Shown: positions 48,039-59,312, counted from the stretch's first letter. The stretch: DNA of 64,000 bases from Bacillus sp. BHET2 (GCF_005938125.1 NZ_VCQN01000002.1:310001-374000), one strand, 5' to 3'. Translations and numbers: made by a program. The notes: generated by a model from the sequence alone, not told the origin.

Positions 48039-49157
48039 TTAACCTCTTTGATCAACCGGAACGTATTCCTGCTTGCCAGGCCCCACATAATCAGCACGAG
48101 GGCGGATTAAGCGGTTGTTAGAATATTGTTCTAAAATATGTGCTAACCAGCCAGAAACTCGGCTTACTGCAAAGATCGGCGTAAATAGATCATGGTCGAT
48201 ACCTAAGCTATGATATACGGATGCCGAGTAGAAATCAACATTTGGCGGCAAGCCTTTATTGGACGTAAATACATCTTCTACTTTAACGGACATTTCGTAA
48301 TATTTACTTTCGCCTCTTAATTCAGTTAGTTTTTTCGACATTTCTTTAAGATGCTTGGCACGTGGATCTCCTTGACGGTATACACGGTGTCCAAATCCCA
48401 TGATTTTTTCTTTCTTTTCTAGTTTATCCAGGATATATGATTCTGCTTTATCGACAGATCCGATTTCAGTTAGCATCTTCATTACCTGCTCATTTGCTCC
48501 ACCGTGAAGCGGTCCTTTTAAGGCACCGATCGCAGCAGTAACACCAGAGTACACATCAGAAAGTGTAGCAACACAAACACGTGCTGTAAACGTAGAAGCG
48601 TTTAATTCATGGTCCGCATGTAGGACAAGAGCTTTATTGAATGCCTCGATTTCAATTGGCTCCGGGTCTTTACCATTTAGCATATATAAGAAGTTGGCTG
48701 CAAACCCAAGATCCTTACGAGGAGCAATTGGCTCCTGACCATTGCGGATACGCGCAAAGCTTGTTACAATTGTCGGAATTTTAGCTTGAAGTCGAACCGC
48801 TTTTAAGTAGTTTTCCTTCTCTTCCATTACATCCGCTTTATCATCATATAATCCAAGTAAAGATACTGCAGAGCGTAATGCAGCCATTGGATGAACTTCC
48901 TTAATGTTGTACATTTTGAAATGCTCGATTACTTCTTTAGGCAGTGCAGCGTTATCTGCTAACAGCTCTTTAAATTCTTGAAGTTCTGATGAAGTAGGTA
49001 ATTTAAGGTGCCATAATAAGTAGATAACCTCTTCAAAACTAGCATTATTTGCCAAATCATCAATGTTGTAGCCAACATATGTAAGAGTATCGTCAATGAT
49101 TGAACTGATAGATGATGTCGTTGCTACAACTCCTTCTAAACCGCGAGTTGCTGTCAT
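48039..49157 (-). CDS. citZ: Citrate synthase
   Basis: This 372-residue enzyme condenses acetyl-CoA and oxaloacetate. Active-site residues are seen in LHADHELNASTFTARVC near residue 182 (first His), GPLHGGANEQVMKML near 218 (second His, HGGAN), GFGHRVYRQGDPRAKHLKEMSKKL near 257, and the catalytic Asp in NVDFYSASVYHSLGI near 310. The C-terminal RPRADYVGPGKQEYVPVDQR is typical. It heads the citZ-icd-mdh operon behind a promoter with a cre site. Confidence 0.97.
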   Translation of the reverse strand: MTATRGLEGVVATTSSISSIIDDTLTYVGYNIDDLANNASFEEVIYLLWHLKLPTSSELQEFKELLADNAALPKEVIEHFKMYNIKEVHPMAALRSAVSLLGLYDDKADVMEEKENYLKAVRLQAKIPTIVTSFARIRNGQEPIAPRKDLGFAANFLYMLNGKDPEPIEIEAFNKALVLHADHELNASTFTARVCVATLSDVYSGVTAAIGALKGPLHGGANEQVMKMLTEIGSVDKAESYILDKLEKKEKIMGFGHRVYRQGDPRAKHLKEMSKKLTELRGESKYYEMSVKVEDVFTSNKGLPPNVDFYSASVYHSLGIDHDLFTPIFAVSRVSGWLAHILEQYSNNRLIRPRADYVGPGKQEYVPVDQRG

Positions 49158-49340
49158 AATAATCTCTCCTTTTGGTAAGTATTTCTCTTTTACCCATTTT
49201 CATATGAGCATAAAACCCTATAACACATTAATCAGTACTAAAGGCTTGTTTAAAAAGAACGTAAATGAACACGTTGAGCGATTGCTCAATTCCTATACAA
49301 AAAATGATTCCCTGCTCCTACTATAATAACACTAGAGCTT

Positions 49341-49389
49341 GGGATGCGCTTACATTTCCTATTATAAACAATTATCTGACTTTTGTGAA
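49341..49389 (-). promoter_or_regulatory. citZ promoter with cre site at the start of transcription
   Basis: On the minus strand TTCACA (49384-49389) and TATAAT (49361-49366) are 17 bp apart. ATGTAAGCGCATCCC (49341-49355) matches the CcpA cre consensus WTGNAANCGNWNNCW at all but the last base and overlaps the expected start site near 49354. The leader to citZ would be about 195 bases. Glucose repression of citZ is known in B. subtilis. The leader itself shows no gene. Confidence 0.75.
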
Positions 49390-49428
49390 TGAAAACGCAC
49401 TAATTTCTCTAAAAATTATTTTTCTAGA

Positions 49429-49471
49429 AAAATAAACCATTGGAAAAAAGGATATATAATGTTCTCCAATG
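49429..49471 (-). terminator. Possible terminator of ytwI
   Basis: CATTGG pairs with CCAATG around a 22-base loop, followed by GTTTATTTTT on the minus strand, about 90 bases after the ytwI stop. The stem is short. Confidence 0.45.
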
Positions 49472-49557
49472 CTTTGGAAAGGACCACCTAAAAAATGATG
49501 AATGGCCATCCCGAAATCCTCATCAAGAGTGAACGGGCATGATCCACAAAGCATTCT

Positions 49558-50016
49558 TTACAGAAAAAGTTCGTATAATTTCATCGCTAAATAGGCGATT
49601 CCTGCTCCAATCAGCGGGCCGACTGCAACTCCCTTAAAGATTGCCACAGCGAGTACAGTTCCAAGAACAAGCGCTGTCGTAATGTGAGGATCGTTCTCCA
49701 AGAGCGTCAATCCACTCTTTGCAATTAAGGCAACAGCCATTCCTGAAGCAAGAGCAATCCAGGCATAAGGTGATTTCAGTGAATCAAATAGATCTTTAAA
49801 GCCGATTTCACCGGTTGCAATCGGTGCCAAAACCGCAATCGTAATGATGGTCACACCCCAATTAATTCCTTTGGACTGTATGGTAGCAAACACCCTTTCA
49901 TCTAGACCGACTAATTTAAGAACGAGTAAAAATGCTACGGCTATAATGATGGACTGGTTCTTTGCTATAAACCCTATTCCTAATAAGAGTAACAAAAACA
50001 GAAATGGCTGTGTCAT
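49558..50016 (-). CDS. ytwI: DUF441 membrane protein
   Basis: This 152-residue membrane protein has four to five hydrophobic helices (about residues 5-35, 50-68, 85-102 and 112-145) with glycine-rich segments (VLGTVLAVAIFKGVAVGPLIGAGIAYL) typical of the DUF441 family. The function is unknown. It is divergently transcribed from ytvI, as in B. subtilis. Confidence 0.86.
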   Translation of the reverse strand: MTQPFLFLLLLLGIGFIAKNQSIIIAVAFLLVLKLVGLDERVFATIQSKGINWGVTIITIAVLAPIATGEIGFKDLFDSLKSPYAWIALASGMAVALIAKSGLTLLENDPHITTALVLGTVLAVAIFKGVAVGPLIGAGIAYLAMKLYELFL

Positions 50017-50174
50017 CTAAGCATACTTCCTTCCTCTTCCATTCTCCAATCATTATCCTAGCATATCAACTTTTCTTCTCTGTAATAAAAATGCCGGACC
50101 ATCTCAAATTAAACTTCCTTTCATTTCCTGTCTCCTATAAAATAGAAGTACTAGACTGGGTAGGAGGGAAGCCC

Positions 50175-51281
50175 TTGAACTTAGAATATGTTTATCGAAC
50201 GATCCGGTTTCTGATTGTTGTAGCGATCATCATACTCTCACTGATTTCACTCTATTACATATGGAAACTTGCATATCCGTTTTTCATCGCCATAGCAATC
50301 GCCTTATTGATCAACCCAATGGTGAATTGGCTTGAACGATGGCTTCCGAGGATATGGTCCGTCACCTTATCTCTTATCTTGATTGTGGCCATCTTCGCAG
50401 GGCTCATCACGTTACTCATTGCCGAGATTGTTTCAGGAGCCAATTATTTAGCCGAAGTGCTCCCTGATCACGTTGATACTCTGGTGACATATGCAGAGGA
50501 CTTCATCGTTGGACACGTGATCCCCTTCTACAATCAGCTTGCCGGATTGTTCAAAAATCTTGAAGCGGGCCAACAGGATACGATATTGAAGAATGTCCAG
50601 ACGGCGGGAACGAAAATTGCCACTTCTGCAGGAGACTTCCTGCAAAACTTTTTCACAAAGCTGCCACAGCTGATCTCATGGATCCCGAATGCGGCGTCCG
50701 TCCTCATTTTTGCTGCTTTGGCTACATTCTTTATCAGCAAGGACTGGTATACATTATCTGCTAAAGCCGAGAAAATCATTCCTGGCAAAGCAATGACCAG
50801 TGGTAGAAAGGTATTCATTGACTTAAAAAAGGCATTGTTCGGATTCATACGCGCTCAGTTTACGCTCATTTCCATCACGGCTATCATTGTGCTGATTGGA
50901 CTGATCATTCTCAGAGTAGATTACGCAATCACCATCGCCCTTGTGACTGGCCTAGTCGATATTCTGCCGTATCTAGGTACAGGAGCCGTGTTCGTTCCCT
51001 GGATCATTTATGAGTTCATTACCGGTAACGTTGGATTGGGAATCGGCCTATCTGTCCTCTATATGGTCGTTGTCGTCCAACGCCAAATCATGGAGCCGAA
51101 GGTCTTGTCTTCAAGCATCGGACTGGATCCCCTTGCGACACTGGTCGCTCTCTTCGTCGGCTTTAAGCTCATCGGGTTCCTCGGATTGATCGTAGGACCT
51201 GTCGTATTAGTCATTCTCTCCACTCTAAAAAGAGCCGGTGTCTTCGAAGATACATGGAAGTTTATTATGGGAGTAAAATAG
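50175..51281 (+). CDS. ytvI: AI-2E-transporter-family membrane protein YtvI
   Basis: This 368-residue membrane protein has about seven to eight helices and belongs to the AI-2E/PerM/YtvI exporter family. It has the amphipathic central domain (residues 80-150) and the conserved LRVDYAITIALVTGLVDILPYLGTGAVFVPW stretch near 250. The start is TTG at 50175, 7 bases after AGGAGG. The longer frame from 50004 would include the divergent promoter region. Transport of a small molecule or ions is likely, substrate unknown. Confidence 0.88.
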   Translation: MNLEYVYRTIRFLIVVAIIILSLISLYYIWKLAYPFFIAIAIALLINPMVNWLERWLPRIWSVTLSLILIVAIFAGLITLLIAEIVSGANYLAEVLPDHVDTLVTYAEDFIVGHVIPFYNQLAGLFKNLEAGQQDTILKNVQTAGTKIATSAGDFLQNFFTKLPQLISWIPNAASVLIFAALATFFISKDWYTLSAKAEKIIPGKAMTSGRKVFIDLKKALFGFIRAQFTLISITAIIVLIGLIILRVDYAITIALVTGLVDILPYLGTGAVFVPWIIYEFITGNVGLGIGLSVLYMVVVVQRQIMEPKVLSSSIGLDPLATLVALFVGFKLIGFLGLIVGPVVLVILSTLKRAGVFEDTWKFIMGVK

Positions 51282-51313
51282 AAAAAGCACTGCTCACGAG
51301 CAGTGCTTTTTCC
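51281..51313. terminator. Bidirectional terminator between ytvI and fxsA
   Basis: AAAAAGCACTGCTC and GAGCAGTGCTTTTT are perfect arms around ACG. A runs and T runs flank it on both sides, so it can end both convergent genes. Confidence 0.95.
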
Positions 51314-51700
51314 TTATCTGTATATGATGACATTCCCGTTATTGATCCAGCGCTTGAATAACCTGTAAATAAACGGCTTGAATAGATTACGCGTCGGTGG
51401 AAGCAAAAGAAGGAATCCAATGGCGTCGGTGATAAAGCCAGGCGTCAACAGAACGACCCCACCAACCAGAATGCAAAGTCCATCCATGATGGCATCTCCC
51501 GGTAGCTGACCGTACTGCATGTCCTTCTGTGCTTTTCGAAGAGTCTCGATACCTTGCTTTTTAGCCAAATATGCACCGAGAATCCCGGTGGATATGATCA
51601 GTAACACGGTTGGAATCAGTCCGATCGCCTGTCCTGAAAGAACAAGTAACCCAATTTCCAACGCAGGAACAATGATTAACAATAACAATATATATCTCAT
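51314..51700 (-). CDS. fxsA: FxsA-family membrane protein
   Basis: This 128-residue membrane protein has helices at about residues 2-20, 22-45 and 70-98. It contains the family motifs ALEIGLLVLSGQAIG near 12, LISTGILGAYLAKKQG near 35 and DGLCILVGGVVLLTPGFITDAIGFLLLLPPTR near 73. In E. coli, FxsA suppresses exclusion of phage T7 by the F plasmid. The role in bacilli is unknown. The start ATG at 51700 follows GGAGG. Confidence 0.88.
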   Translation of the reverse strand: MRYILLLLIIVPALEIGLLVLSGQAIGLIPTVLLIISTGILGAYLAKKQGIETLRKAQKDMQYGQLPGDAIMDGLCILVGGVVLLTPGFITDAIGFLLLLPPTRNLFKPFIYRLFKRWINNGNVIIYR

Positions 51701-51845
51701 GAAGGATTCCTCCATTCGTTTTAATACTTGCTACTTTTATTATAACATATTAGATGTTTGCCGTATTATGTGGGGGATTATGTTAAATAGTAGAGGTGTT
51801 TATAGCGCTTATTACTTTTTTTGTGCTCTTTTATGGAGAGAGGGG

Positions 51846-52147
51846 TGTTTGGTGTGGTACTTTTTGTGGTTGTTGCGGAACTTTAGCCTGTTGTTGCGGA
51901 ACTTTCATCATGTATTGCGGAACTTTAGCCGATTGGTGCGGAACTTTCATCATGTATTGCGGAACTTTAGCCGATTGGTGCGGAACTTTCATCATGTATT
52001 GCGGAACTTTAGCCGATTGGTGCGGAACTTTCATCATGTATTGCGGAACTTCCACCTTCGATTGGGCCACTTTCATCATTAATTGGGCCACTCTCACCGT
52101 TAATCGGGCCACTTTTCTCATTTATCGGGCCAAATTGTGAACATTCA
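51846..52147. repeat. Array B: fourteen units at exact 21-bp step with a change of core word
   Basis: Core first bases fall at 51854, 51875, 51896, 51917, 51938, 51959, 51980, 52001, 52022, 52043, 52064, 52085, 52106 and 52127, every step 21 bp. The first core is GTGGTAC, the next nine are GCGGAAC, the last four GGGCCA(C/A). Most are followed by TTT. The fillers alternate, ATCATGTATT with AGCCGATTGG, in the middle. The last unit is TTTATCGGGCCAAATTGTG followed by AACA, the same as the end of array A. It lies upstream of fxsA and downstream of the pyk terminator. Confidence 0.92.
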
Positions 52148-52172
52148 CTTCACCCCCCCAAAAAAAACCAAT

Positions 52173-52209
52173 CAAAAAAAGCCAGAGTCCAAACCGGACT
52201 CTGGCTTTC
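52173..52209 (-). terminator. Terminator of pfkA-pyk
   Basis: AAGCCAGAGTCC and GGACTCTGGCTT are perfect arms around GGTTT, followed by seven T on the minus strand. Confidence 0.94.
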
Positions 52210-52219
52210 ATTCTCTTCC

Positions 52220-53980
52220 TTACAGTACGCTAGCGTAACCGTTATAAATCACACCGTGGGTAGCATCGACGGTAATTTCCTGACCGTTTTCGAATAGGGA
52301 AGTTGCATTGTCAACACCTACAACTACAGGGATTCCTAAGCTGATTCCGACAACCGCTGCATGGCTTGTCAATCCGCCTTCTTCAACGATGAGTGCCGAA
52401 CATTTTTCAATGGCTGGCATCATGTCTTTATCCGTACCGATGGTGATAAGGACGGATCCTGGTTGTGTATTCTTAACTGCCTCTTCAGCAGTTGTTGCGA
52501 CAACAGCTTTACCGTATGCAGATTTGCGGCCAATTCCTTGACCTTTTGCAACGATATCGCCTACTACATGAATTTTCATTAGGTTGGTTGTTCCTGATTC
52601 ACCGATTGGAACACCAGCTGTGATCACGATACGATCTCCATGCTTTGTCATGCCTGAGTTTACGCTCTCTTCTACAGCCATATCAAGCATTTCATCCGTT
52701 GTCGTCACTTGACGTCCAACTGTAGGGTATACGCCCCACACAAGCGCCAGACGGCGTGATACAGAGTCTGTACCAGTAACGGCTACGATTGGTGCTTTCG
52801 GACGGTATTTAGAGATCATGCGGGCAGTGTGACCACTTTCAGTCGGAGCCACAATAGCATTCACATCAAGGTTAAGAGCCGTGTATGCGACCGATTGGCC
52901 GATGGCGTCCGTCATGTTGTGCTCACTATCTTTGCTGCGCTTAGATAAGATTGCATTGAAATCAAGGGCGGTTTCTGCTCTTGAAGCAATGTTATGCATC
53001 GTTTGAACTGCTTCTACAGGATACGTCCCTGCAGCTGTTTCCCCAGAAAGCATGATGGCATCTGTACCATCGAAGATCGCATTGGCAACGTCACTTGCTT
53101 CTGCTCTTGTTGGTCTTGGATTGCGCTGCATGGAATCAAGCATTTGAGTTGCTGTGATAACCGGCTTCCCTAATGAATTACATTTCTTGATAAGTTGCTT
53201 CTGAACCAATGGTACCTCTTCAGCTGGAATCTCAACACCAAGATCTCCACGGGCTACCATTAGACCGTCTGAAACTTCAAGGATTTCGTCAATATTGTCT
53301 ACACCCTCTTGATTTTCAATCTTAGGGATGATTTGAATGTGAGAAGCTTTATGCTCTTCTAATAATTGACGGATTTCTAATACATCCGATGCACGACGAA
53401 CGAATGATGCGGCAATAAAGTCGACACCTTGTTCAATACCGAATACGATATCACTTGCATCTTTATCAGTGATTCCCGGAAGGTTTACAGATACACCTGG
53501 TACGTTAACGCCTTTTTTATTCTTTAATACACCGCTATTTTGTACAAGTGTATGAATCTCGCCATTTGCACGGTCGATTTCCGTCACTTCTAATCCGATT
53601 AATCCGTCGTCAAGAAGGATTTTCGAACCAACGTGAATATCGTCAATTAATCCTTCGTATGTAACGGAGAATTTCTCGGTTGTTCCCAGTACTTCCTTCA
53701 TGGAAACGATGATGTTTGAACCTTGAGTTAATTCGATTGCACCGTCTTCCATATTGTTCGTACGGATTTCCGGGCCTTTTGTATCAAGTAAGATACCTAC
53801 GGTTTTGCCAGCTTTTTCAGCAGCTTCTCGGATGTTTACAATTCGTTGTCCATGTTCTTCATGGTCACCATGTGAAAAATTCAGACGGGAAACGTTCATC
53901 CCCGCTTCGATTAGTTGTGATAACTTATCGACACTTTCACTTGCAGGTCCAATCGTACATACTATTTTCGTTTTTCTCAT
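52220..53980 (-). CDS. pyk: Pyruvate kinase with C-terminal PEP-utilizer domain
   Basis: This 586-residue glycolytic enzyme makes pyruvate and ATP from PEP. The barrel shows [14 protein letters not shown] at the start, the active-site Lys in [12 protein letters not shown] near 221 and [16 protein letters not shown] near 243, then the [16 protein letters not shown] motif near 328. After the kinase (about 475 residues) comes an extra PEP-utilising-enzyme mobile domain with [21 protein letters not shown] near 537, normal for Bacillus pyruvate kinases. It is 30 bases after pfkA. Confidence 0.97.
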   Translation of the reverse strand: MRKTKIVCTIGPASESVDKLSQLIEAGMNVSRLNFSHGDHEEHGQRIVNIREAAEKAGKTVGILLDTKGPEIRTNNMEDGAIELTQGSNIIVSMKEVLGTTEKFSVTYEGLIDDIHVGSKILLDDGLIGLEVTEIDRANGEIHTLVQNSGVLKNKKGVNVPGVSVNLPGITDKDASDIVFGIEQGVDFIAASFVRRASDVLEIRQLLEEHKASHIQIIPKIENQEGVDNIDEILEVSDGLMVARGDLGVEIPAEEVPLVQKQLIKKCNSLGKPVITATQMLDSMQRNPRPTRAEASDVANAIFDGTDAIMLSGETAAGTYPVEAVQTMHNIASRAETALDFNAILSKRSKDSEHNMTDAIGQSVAYTALNLDVNAIVAPTESGHTARMISKYRPKAPIVAVTGTDSVSRRLALVWGVYPTVGRQVTTTDEMLDMAVEESVNSGMTKHGDRIVITAGVPIGESGTTNLMKIHVVGDIVAKGQGIGRKSAYGKAVVATTAEEAVKNTQPGSVLITIGTDKDMMPAIEKCSALIVEEGGLTSHAAVVGISLGIPVVVGVDNATSLFENGQEITVDATHGVIYNGYASVL

Positions 53981-54010
53981 TTTCTCTACCTCCTGAAATC
54001 TTACAACAAT

Positions 54011-55090
<1,080 letters not shown>

Positions 55091-55276
55091 TTATTATGAA
55101 CCAATAGACTTTGGATTATTTCTAAAATAACACGAAGATTCAAGGTTCTCAACTAGATACGCAAAGGAAATCTAAAAGACGAAATAATCTTTTAAATGGA
55201 AGCGTTTTAATTGCTAATAAATTCTAAATAACGCCACAAATGGATATTCTTAAGGTGATTTCTGACTTTCCCAATG

Positions 55277-55313
55277 AAAAGACTGACAAACGGTCCATCC
55301 CTTTTGTCAGTCT
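55277..55313 (-). terminator. Terminator of the accDA operon
   Basis: AGACTGACAAA and TTTGTCAGTCT are perfect arms around a 14-base loop, followed by TTTTC on the minus strand. Confidence 0.93.
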
Positions 55314-55318
55314 ATCGT

Positions 55319-56302
55319 TTAGTGTGATTTTACCCCGATTAAATCATTTAAAACCGAATATTCGCCCATGGCTTTGAATTTATCATAGCGATGTTGAATC
55401 AATTCGTCCTTCTTCATAGGAATCAATTCTCTCAATGATTCCTTCAGGACAGTGTTAATATAGCCAGCTTGCTCTTCTACACCTTTATGGGCACCGCCTT
55501 TAACTTCCGGGACGATCTCATCGACGATTCCAAGTTCCTTCAAGTCCGGCGCCGTAATCTTCATGGATTCTGCTGCACGCTTCGCTTGGGTAGAATCCTT
55601 CCAAAGAATGGCTGCTGCCCCTTCAGGAGAAATAACAGAGTAAGTAGAGTTTTCAAGCATATGGATGTGATTTCCTACGCCTAATGCCAGGGCACCACCG
55701 CTTCCACCTTCTCCGATGACCATGCAGATAATTGGCACAGTCATGCCTGCCATTTCTACTAAATTCCTGGCGATGGCTTCGCTTTGTCCTCTTTCCTCTG
55801 CCGCCTTACCAGGGTAGGCACCCTTTGTATCGATAAAGCAAATAATCGGACGGTTGAATTTCTCTGCCTGTTTCATCAATCGTAGGGCTTTTCTATACCC
55901 TTCTGGATGGGGCATACCAAAGTTTCGGCGGATATTTTCTTTCGTATCCTTCCCTCTTTGGTGTCCAATAATCGTGACAGGTACATCGTGAAATTTTCCG
56001 ACACCTGACACAATGGCCTCATCATCCCCGTACAGACGGTCTCCGTGCATTTCAATGAAGTCTGTAAAGAGATAATTTATATAATCCAGCGTCGTAGGGC
56101 GGTTAGGATGTCGAGCTACCTGTACCCTTTCCCACGGCTTCATGTTTTCGTAAATATCATTTTCAAGCTTATCGAGACGGCTCTCAAGCTTTTCGATTTC
56201 TTTCGATAAATCTACGTCTGAATTCTGAGTAAATTCCTTCAGCTCGGCTATTTTCTTCTTAAGCTCGAGTACAGGTTTTTCAAACTCCATCTCATTTACC
56301 AT
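55319..56302 (-). CDS. accA: Acetyl-CoA carboxylase carboxyltransferase, alpha subunit
   Basis: This 327-residue subunit works with AccD to move the carboxyl group from carboxybiotin to acetyl-CoA, giving malonyl-CoA. It starts with a helical region ([19 protein letters not shown]) and has the crotonase-like core with [30 protein letters not shown] near 118-147, [26 protein letters not shown] near 160 and [15 protein letters not shown] near 198. It overlaps accD by 7 bases. Confidence 0.97.
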   Translation of the reverse strand: MVNEMEFEKPVLELKKKIAELKEFTQNSDVDLSKEIEKLESRLDKLENDIYENMKPWERVQVARHPNRPTTLDYINYLFTDFIEMHGDRLYGDDEAIVSGVGKFHDVPVTIIGHQRGKDTKENIRRNFGMPHPEGYRKALRLMKQAEKFNRPIICFIDTKGAYPGKAAEERGQSEAIARNLVEMAGMTVPIICMVIGEGGSGGALALGVGNHIHMLENSTYSVISPEGAAAILWKDSTQAKRAAESMKITAPDLKELGIVDEIVPEVKGGAHKGVEEQAGYINTVLKESLRELIPMKKDELIQHRYDKFKAMGEYSVLNDLIGVKSH

Positions 56303-57165
56303 GGTAGATCACCGTCCCACTGATGTATATCAAGTACTGTTCCGATCTTCTCTTTTAATTCAAGTCTTGAAATGACCCCGTCAAGCTGACCGTGTTTTAA
56401 TAGAAATTCTGACGTTTGGAAGTCTTCCGGTAAGTCTTCCCGAATCGTTTGTTCAATGATCCTTCTCCCCGCGAATCCAATAAGGGCACCAGGCTCGGCG
56501 AAATTGTAATCCCCGACAGAAGCAAAGCTTGCCGACACCCCACCTGTCGTTGGATGCGTCATGATCGAGATGAAGAGACCCCCATTTTCGCTCAATCGAT
56601 TCAGGGCTACGCTGGTCTTAGCCATTTGCATTAATGAAAGCACACCTTCTTGCATTCTTGCTCCGCCGGAAGCGGTAAAGATGATGAAGGGAACCTTCCG
56701 TTTATCGGCTTCTTCGATGGCTCTCGTGATTTTCTCACCAACGACAGATCCCATGCTACCCATTCTGAAACGGGAATCCATAATGGCTGTCACCACTTCG
56801 ATACCATTCACCTTCCCAGAACCAGTCAGGACCGCTTCATTCATGCCTGTCTTCTTTCGATCCTTTTCAACCTTCCCCTCATAATCGGGAAAGCCAAGAG
56901 GGTTTACCGAAACAAGCTCACGATCCAGCTCCTCAAACGTTCCTTTATCTATAAAACTATTGACTCTCTCAGGCGAACTCATCCCATGATGAAACCCACA
57001 GTGAATACATACTTTTAAATTCTTTTGAAGCTCTTTCGTGTACATGATCTTTTTGCAATCAGGACACTTTGTCATGATTCCTTCCGGTACATCCTGTTTG
57101 GACGCTTCAGAAGGGATCGTTGCATATTTTTTCTTTTTCGATTTATTAAAAAGTTCCTTAAGCAA
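56296..57165 (-). CDS. accD: Acetyl-CoA carboxylase carboxyltransferase, beta subunit
   Basis: This 289-residue subunit carries an N-terminal four-cysteine zinc finger, [20 protein letters not shown] followed by IHCG (residues 34-56). The carboxyltransferase core has [21 protein letters not shown] near 131, [23 protein letters not shown] near 162 and [28 protein letters not shown] near 207. The zinc finger is implicated in mRNA binding in E. coli. It follows the GntR gene by about 150 bases. Confidence 0.97.
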   Translation of the reverse strand: MLKELFNKSKKKKYATIPSEASKQDVPEGIMTKCPDCKKIMYTKELQKNLKVCIHCGFHHGMSSPERVNSFIDKGTFEELDRELVSVNPLGFPDYEGKVEKDRKKTGMNEAVLTGSGKVNGIEVVTAIMDSRFRMGSMGSVVGEKITRAIEEADKRKVPFIIFTASGGARMQEGVLSLMQMAKTSVALNRLSENGGLFISIMTHPTTGGVSASFASVGDYNFAEPGALIGFAGRRIIEQTIREDLPEDFQTSEFLLKHGQLDGVISRLELKEKIGTVLDIHQWDGDLPW

Positions 57166-57312
57166 GGTGAAACCTCCTTACCGAATGACAGTAGCATAGA
57201 AGAAAGAAAAATAGTAATGCCTATCACATTCTCCAAAATGACAGCTGCTCATTCGCTTCTAGTAGTAAATGCATGATATAAAACTGCTTGACTATCAGTT
57301 TAATGGAAAGGT

Positions 57313-57972
57313 TTAAAAAAAGATGTTGGAAATTGTCACATCTTTATCGACAATTTTTCTTACCCTTTTATATGTCTCTTGCACAGTCTCTTTCTCTTGA
57401 TGTTGGATTCCTTGAAGCATCTTAATCAACTCTTCCTTTATAGCAGGGGTGAGTGCTTTCTCCCCACAGATCAAGGTTTCGAAGTCATTTAATATATTCC
57501 AGATACGGTGGGATAAATGATTCGGGCTCATCAACACGATCTCCCTGAAAACCTCGTTCAGGTTTTCGCTATCAGATATCTTCTCCACCAAAGTATCCAT
57601 CTTCTTTTTTTCATAATAAAGGTCTTTGAGTGCTTCCTTTTCGATCATCATCTTCGCATAGAGAATATCACTCTGCGCTTTGTCGTCCTGCAGAATGAAC
57701 ATTCCAAGTAGATCGATTAGATGATGATCCCGGAAATCTCTTAAAAAGGTACCTTCTCCTCTTCTTGTTTCAATCAAGCCCAGCAGCTCCAATGCCCGAA
57801 GTGCTTCCCTGACAGAAGAACGGCCAACGTTCAACCGATCGGTCAGTTCCCTTTCAGATGGAATCTTGTCACCTGGCTGCAGGCCATCCTTTGATATCAT
57901 TTCTCGTAATTGGTGAACAATTCCAATATAGACCTTAGCGTGAGCATGGAGAGAGTTCACTTCCGCCATCAT
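57313..57972 (-). CDS. FadR-subfamily GntR transcription regulator
   Basis: This 219-residue regulator has an N-terminal GntR winged helix (LREMISKDGLQPGDKIPSERELTDRLNVGRSSVREALRALELLGLIETRRGEGTFL, residues 22-78) and a helical C-terminal ligand domain (residues 85-219). It overlaps the malic enzyme gene by 4 bases and precedes accDA. It probably controls the operon through the palindrome at 59313-59329, whose core is the known FadR/GntR type. The ligand may be an acyl-CoA or an organic acid, not readable from sequence. Confidence 0.88.
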   Translation of the reverse strand: MMAEVNSLHAHAKVYIGIVHQLREMISKDGLQPGDKIPSERELTDRLNVGRSSVREALRALELLGLIETRRGEGTFLRDFRDHHLIDLLGMFILQDDKAQSDILYAKMMIEKEALKDLYYEKKKMDTLVEKISDSENLNEVFREIVLMSPNHLSHRIWNILNDFETLICGEKALTPAIKEELIKMLQGIQHQEKETVQETYKRVRKIVDKDVTISNIFF

Positions 57973-59207
57973 TCACTCTTCCCGATTACCGCTAAATCTT
58001 CCGTCTTTTTACGGATCTCTTCAGGATCCACCTTTAAGCGGGCTACACCGGTTTCCATCGCCGTCTTGGCAACGGCAGCTGCAACAGCTGGTGCCACTCG
58101 CTTATCGAACGGAGCCGGGATCACATAGTCTGCATTCAATTCGTCTTCACTGATTAACTCTGCAATCGCTTCTACAGCCGCTTGCTTCATCTTTTCATTG
58201 ATGTGGGTAGCGCGGACATCAAGTGCCCCGCGGAAAATCCCAGGGAACGCCAGAACATTATTCACCTGGTTAGGGAAATCAGAACGGCCAGTCCCTACAA
58301 CCTTCGCTCCAGCTGCTTTCGCAAGCTCAGGCATAATCTCAGGGACAGGGTTCGCCATAGCGAAGATGATCGGATCCTGCTTCATAGAGGAAACCATTTC
58401 TTCTGTTAAAGCTCCTGCAACGGATACACCGATGAATACATCAGCGTCTTTCATCACTTCCGAAAGTCCACCCTTGATGTGATCTCGGTTCGTAAATTTC
58501 GCGACTTCGTCTTTAATAACGTTCATTCCTTCAGGGCGACCTTCATAAATCGCTCCCTTAGAATCGCACATAATGATATCTCTCACTCCATACCTGTACA
58601 GAAGTTTGATGATGGCCATACCGGCAGCACCGGCGCCGTTTGCCACAACTTTGATTTCCGACATCTTCTTCCCGACAATCTTGAGAGCGTTCACAAGTCC
58701 CGCCACAGTAACAATCGCCGTACCATGCTGATCATCATGGAATACCGGGATATTGGTTTCCTTCTTTAATCGTTCTTCAATCTCAAAGCAATTCGGAGCT
58801 GCGATATCTTCTAGATTCACTCCACCAAATGTAGGCTCAAGAAGTTTAACCGTCTCGACAATCTTGTCCACATCGGTTGTGTTCAAACAGATAGGGAACG
58901 CATCTACACCGGCGAAGCTCTTGAATAGCACCGCTTTTCCTTCCATAACAGGAAGAGAAGCTTCCGGTCCAATGTTTCCAAGACCAAGGACTGCCGTACC
59001 ATCGGATACAACAGCTACCATATTTCCTTTCATCGTGTAGTCATAGACCGTTTCTGGCTTGTCATAAATGACCTTACAAGGCTCGGCTACTCCAGGTGAG
59101 TAAGCTAAGCTCAAGTCATCGGCATTCCGCACTTCCACCTTGGATTTCGTTTCTAGTTTCCCTTTGTTCACTCGATGCATATGCAGAGCTTCTTCACGTA
59201 ATGACAA
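57969..59207 (-). CDS. ytsJ: Malic enzyme
   Basis: This 412-residue enzyme oxidatively decarboxylates malate to pyruvate. Motifs include SLAYSPGVAEPC near 39-50, GNMVAVVSDGTAVLGLGNIGPEASLPVMEGKAVLFKSFAGVDAFP near 63-105, FHDDQHGTAIV near 154, the dinucleotide loop VVANGAGAAGMAI near 185 and GTGRSDFPNQVNNVLAFPGIFRGALD near 301. The start is a TTG at 59207 behind AAAGGAG, giving MSLREEALH as in B. subtilis YtsJ, the NADPH-forming isozyme. It links malate to pyruvate and NADPH upstream of malonyl-CoA synthesis. Confidence 0.94.
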   Translation of the reverse strand: MSLREEALHMHRVNKGKLETKSKVEVRNADDLSLAYSPGVAEPCKVIYDKPETVYDYTMKGNMVAVVSDGTAVLGLGNIGPEASLPVMEGKAVLFKSFAGVDAFPICLNTTDVDKIVETVKLLEPTFGGVNLEDIAAPNCFEIEERLKKETNIPVFHDDQHGTAIVTVAGLVNALKIVGKKMSEIKVVANGAGAAGMAIIKLLYRYGVRDIIMCDSKGAIYEGRPEGMNVIKDEVAKFTNRDHIKGGLSEVMKDADVFIGVSVAGALTEEMVSSMKQDPIIFAMANPVPEIMPELAKAAGAKVVGTGRSDFPNQVNNVLAFPGIFRGALDVRATHINEKMKQAAVEAIAELISEDELNADYVIPAPFDKRVAPAVAAAVAKTAMETGVARLKVDPEEIRKKTEDLAVIGKSE

Positions 59208-59312
59208 ATTGTCCCACTCCTTTTTGTTTCTGTACATTCTATTGATCAGCGATCATGGATCTTCTAAAGGTAAACGATATATATTTTCGAAAAGGAAAAT
59301 GATAAAGTTCAT

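Noticed and set aside
49372..49554. 60-residue frame downstream of ytwI
   Set aside because: No ribosome site at sensible spacing, composition is not protein-like, and it overlaps the citZ promoter and a possible terminator.
51519..52140. Overlapping frames across array B with YCGTFIM- or VRNFHH-type heptads, and a 96-residue frame on the other strand
   Set aside because: Several frames stay open only because 21 is a multiple of three. They overlap fxsA antisense, lack starts with ribosome sites, and have no plausible protein.
51846..52147. CRISPR array
   Set aside because: Units are 21 bp in total, cores only 7-10 bp, fillers repeat among themselves, no leader or cas genes.
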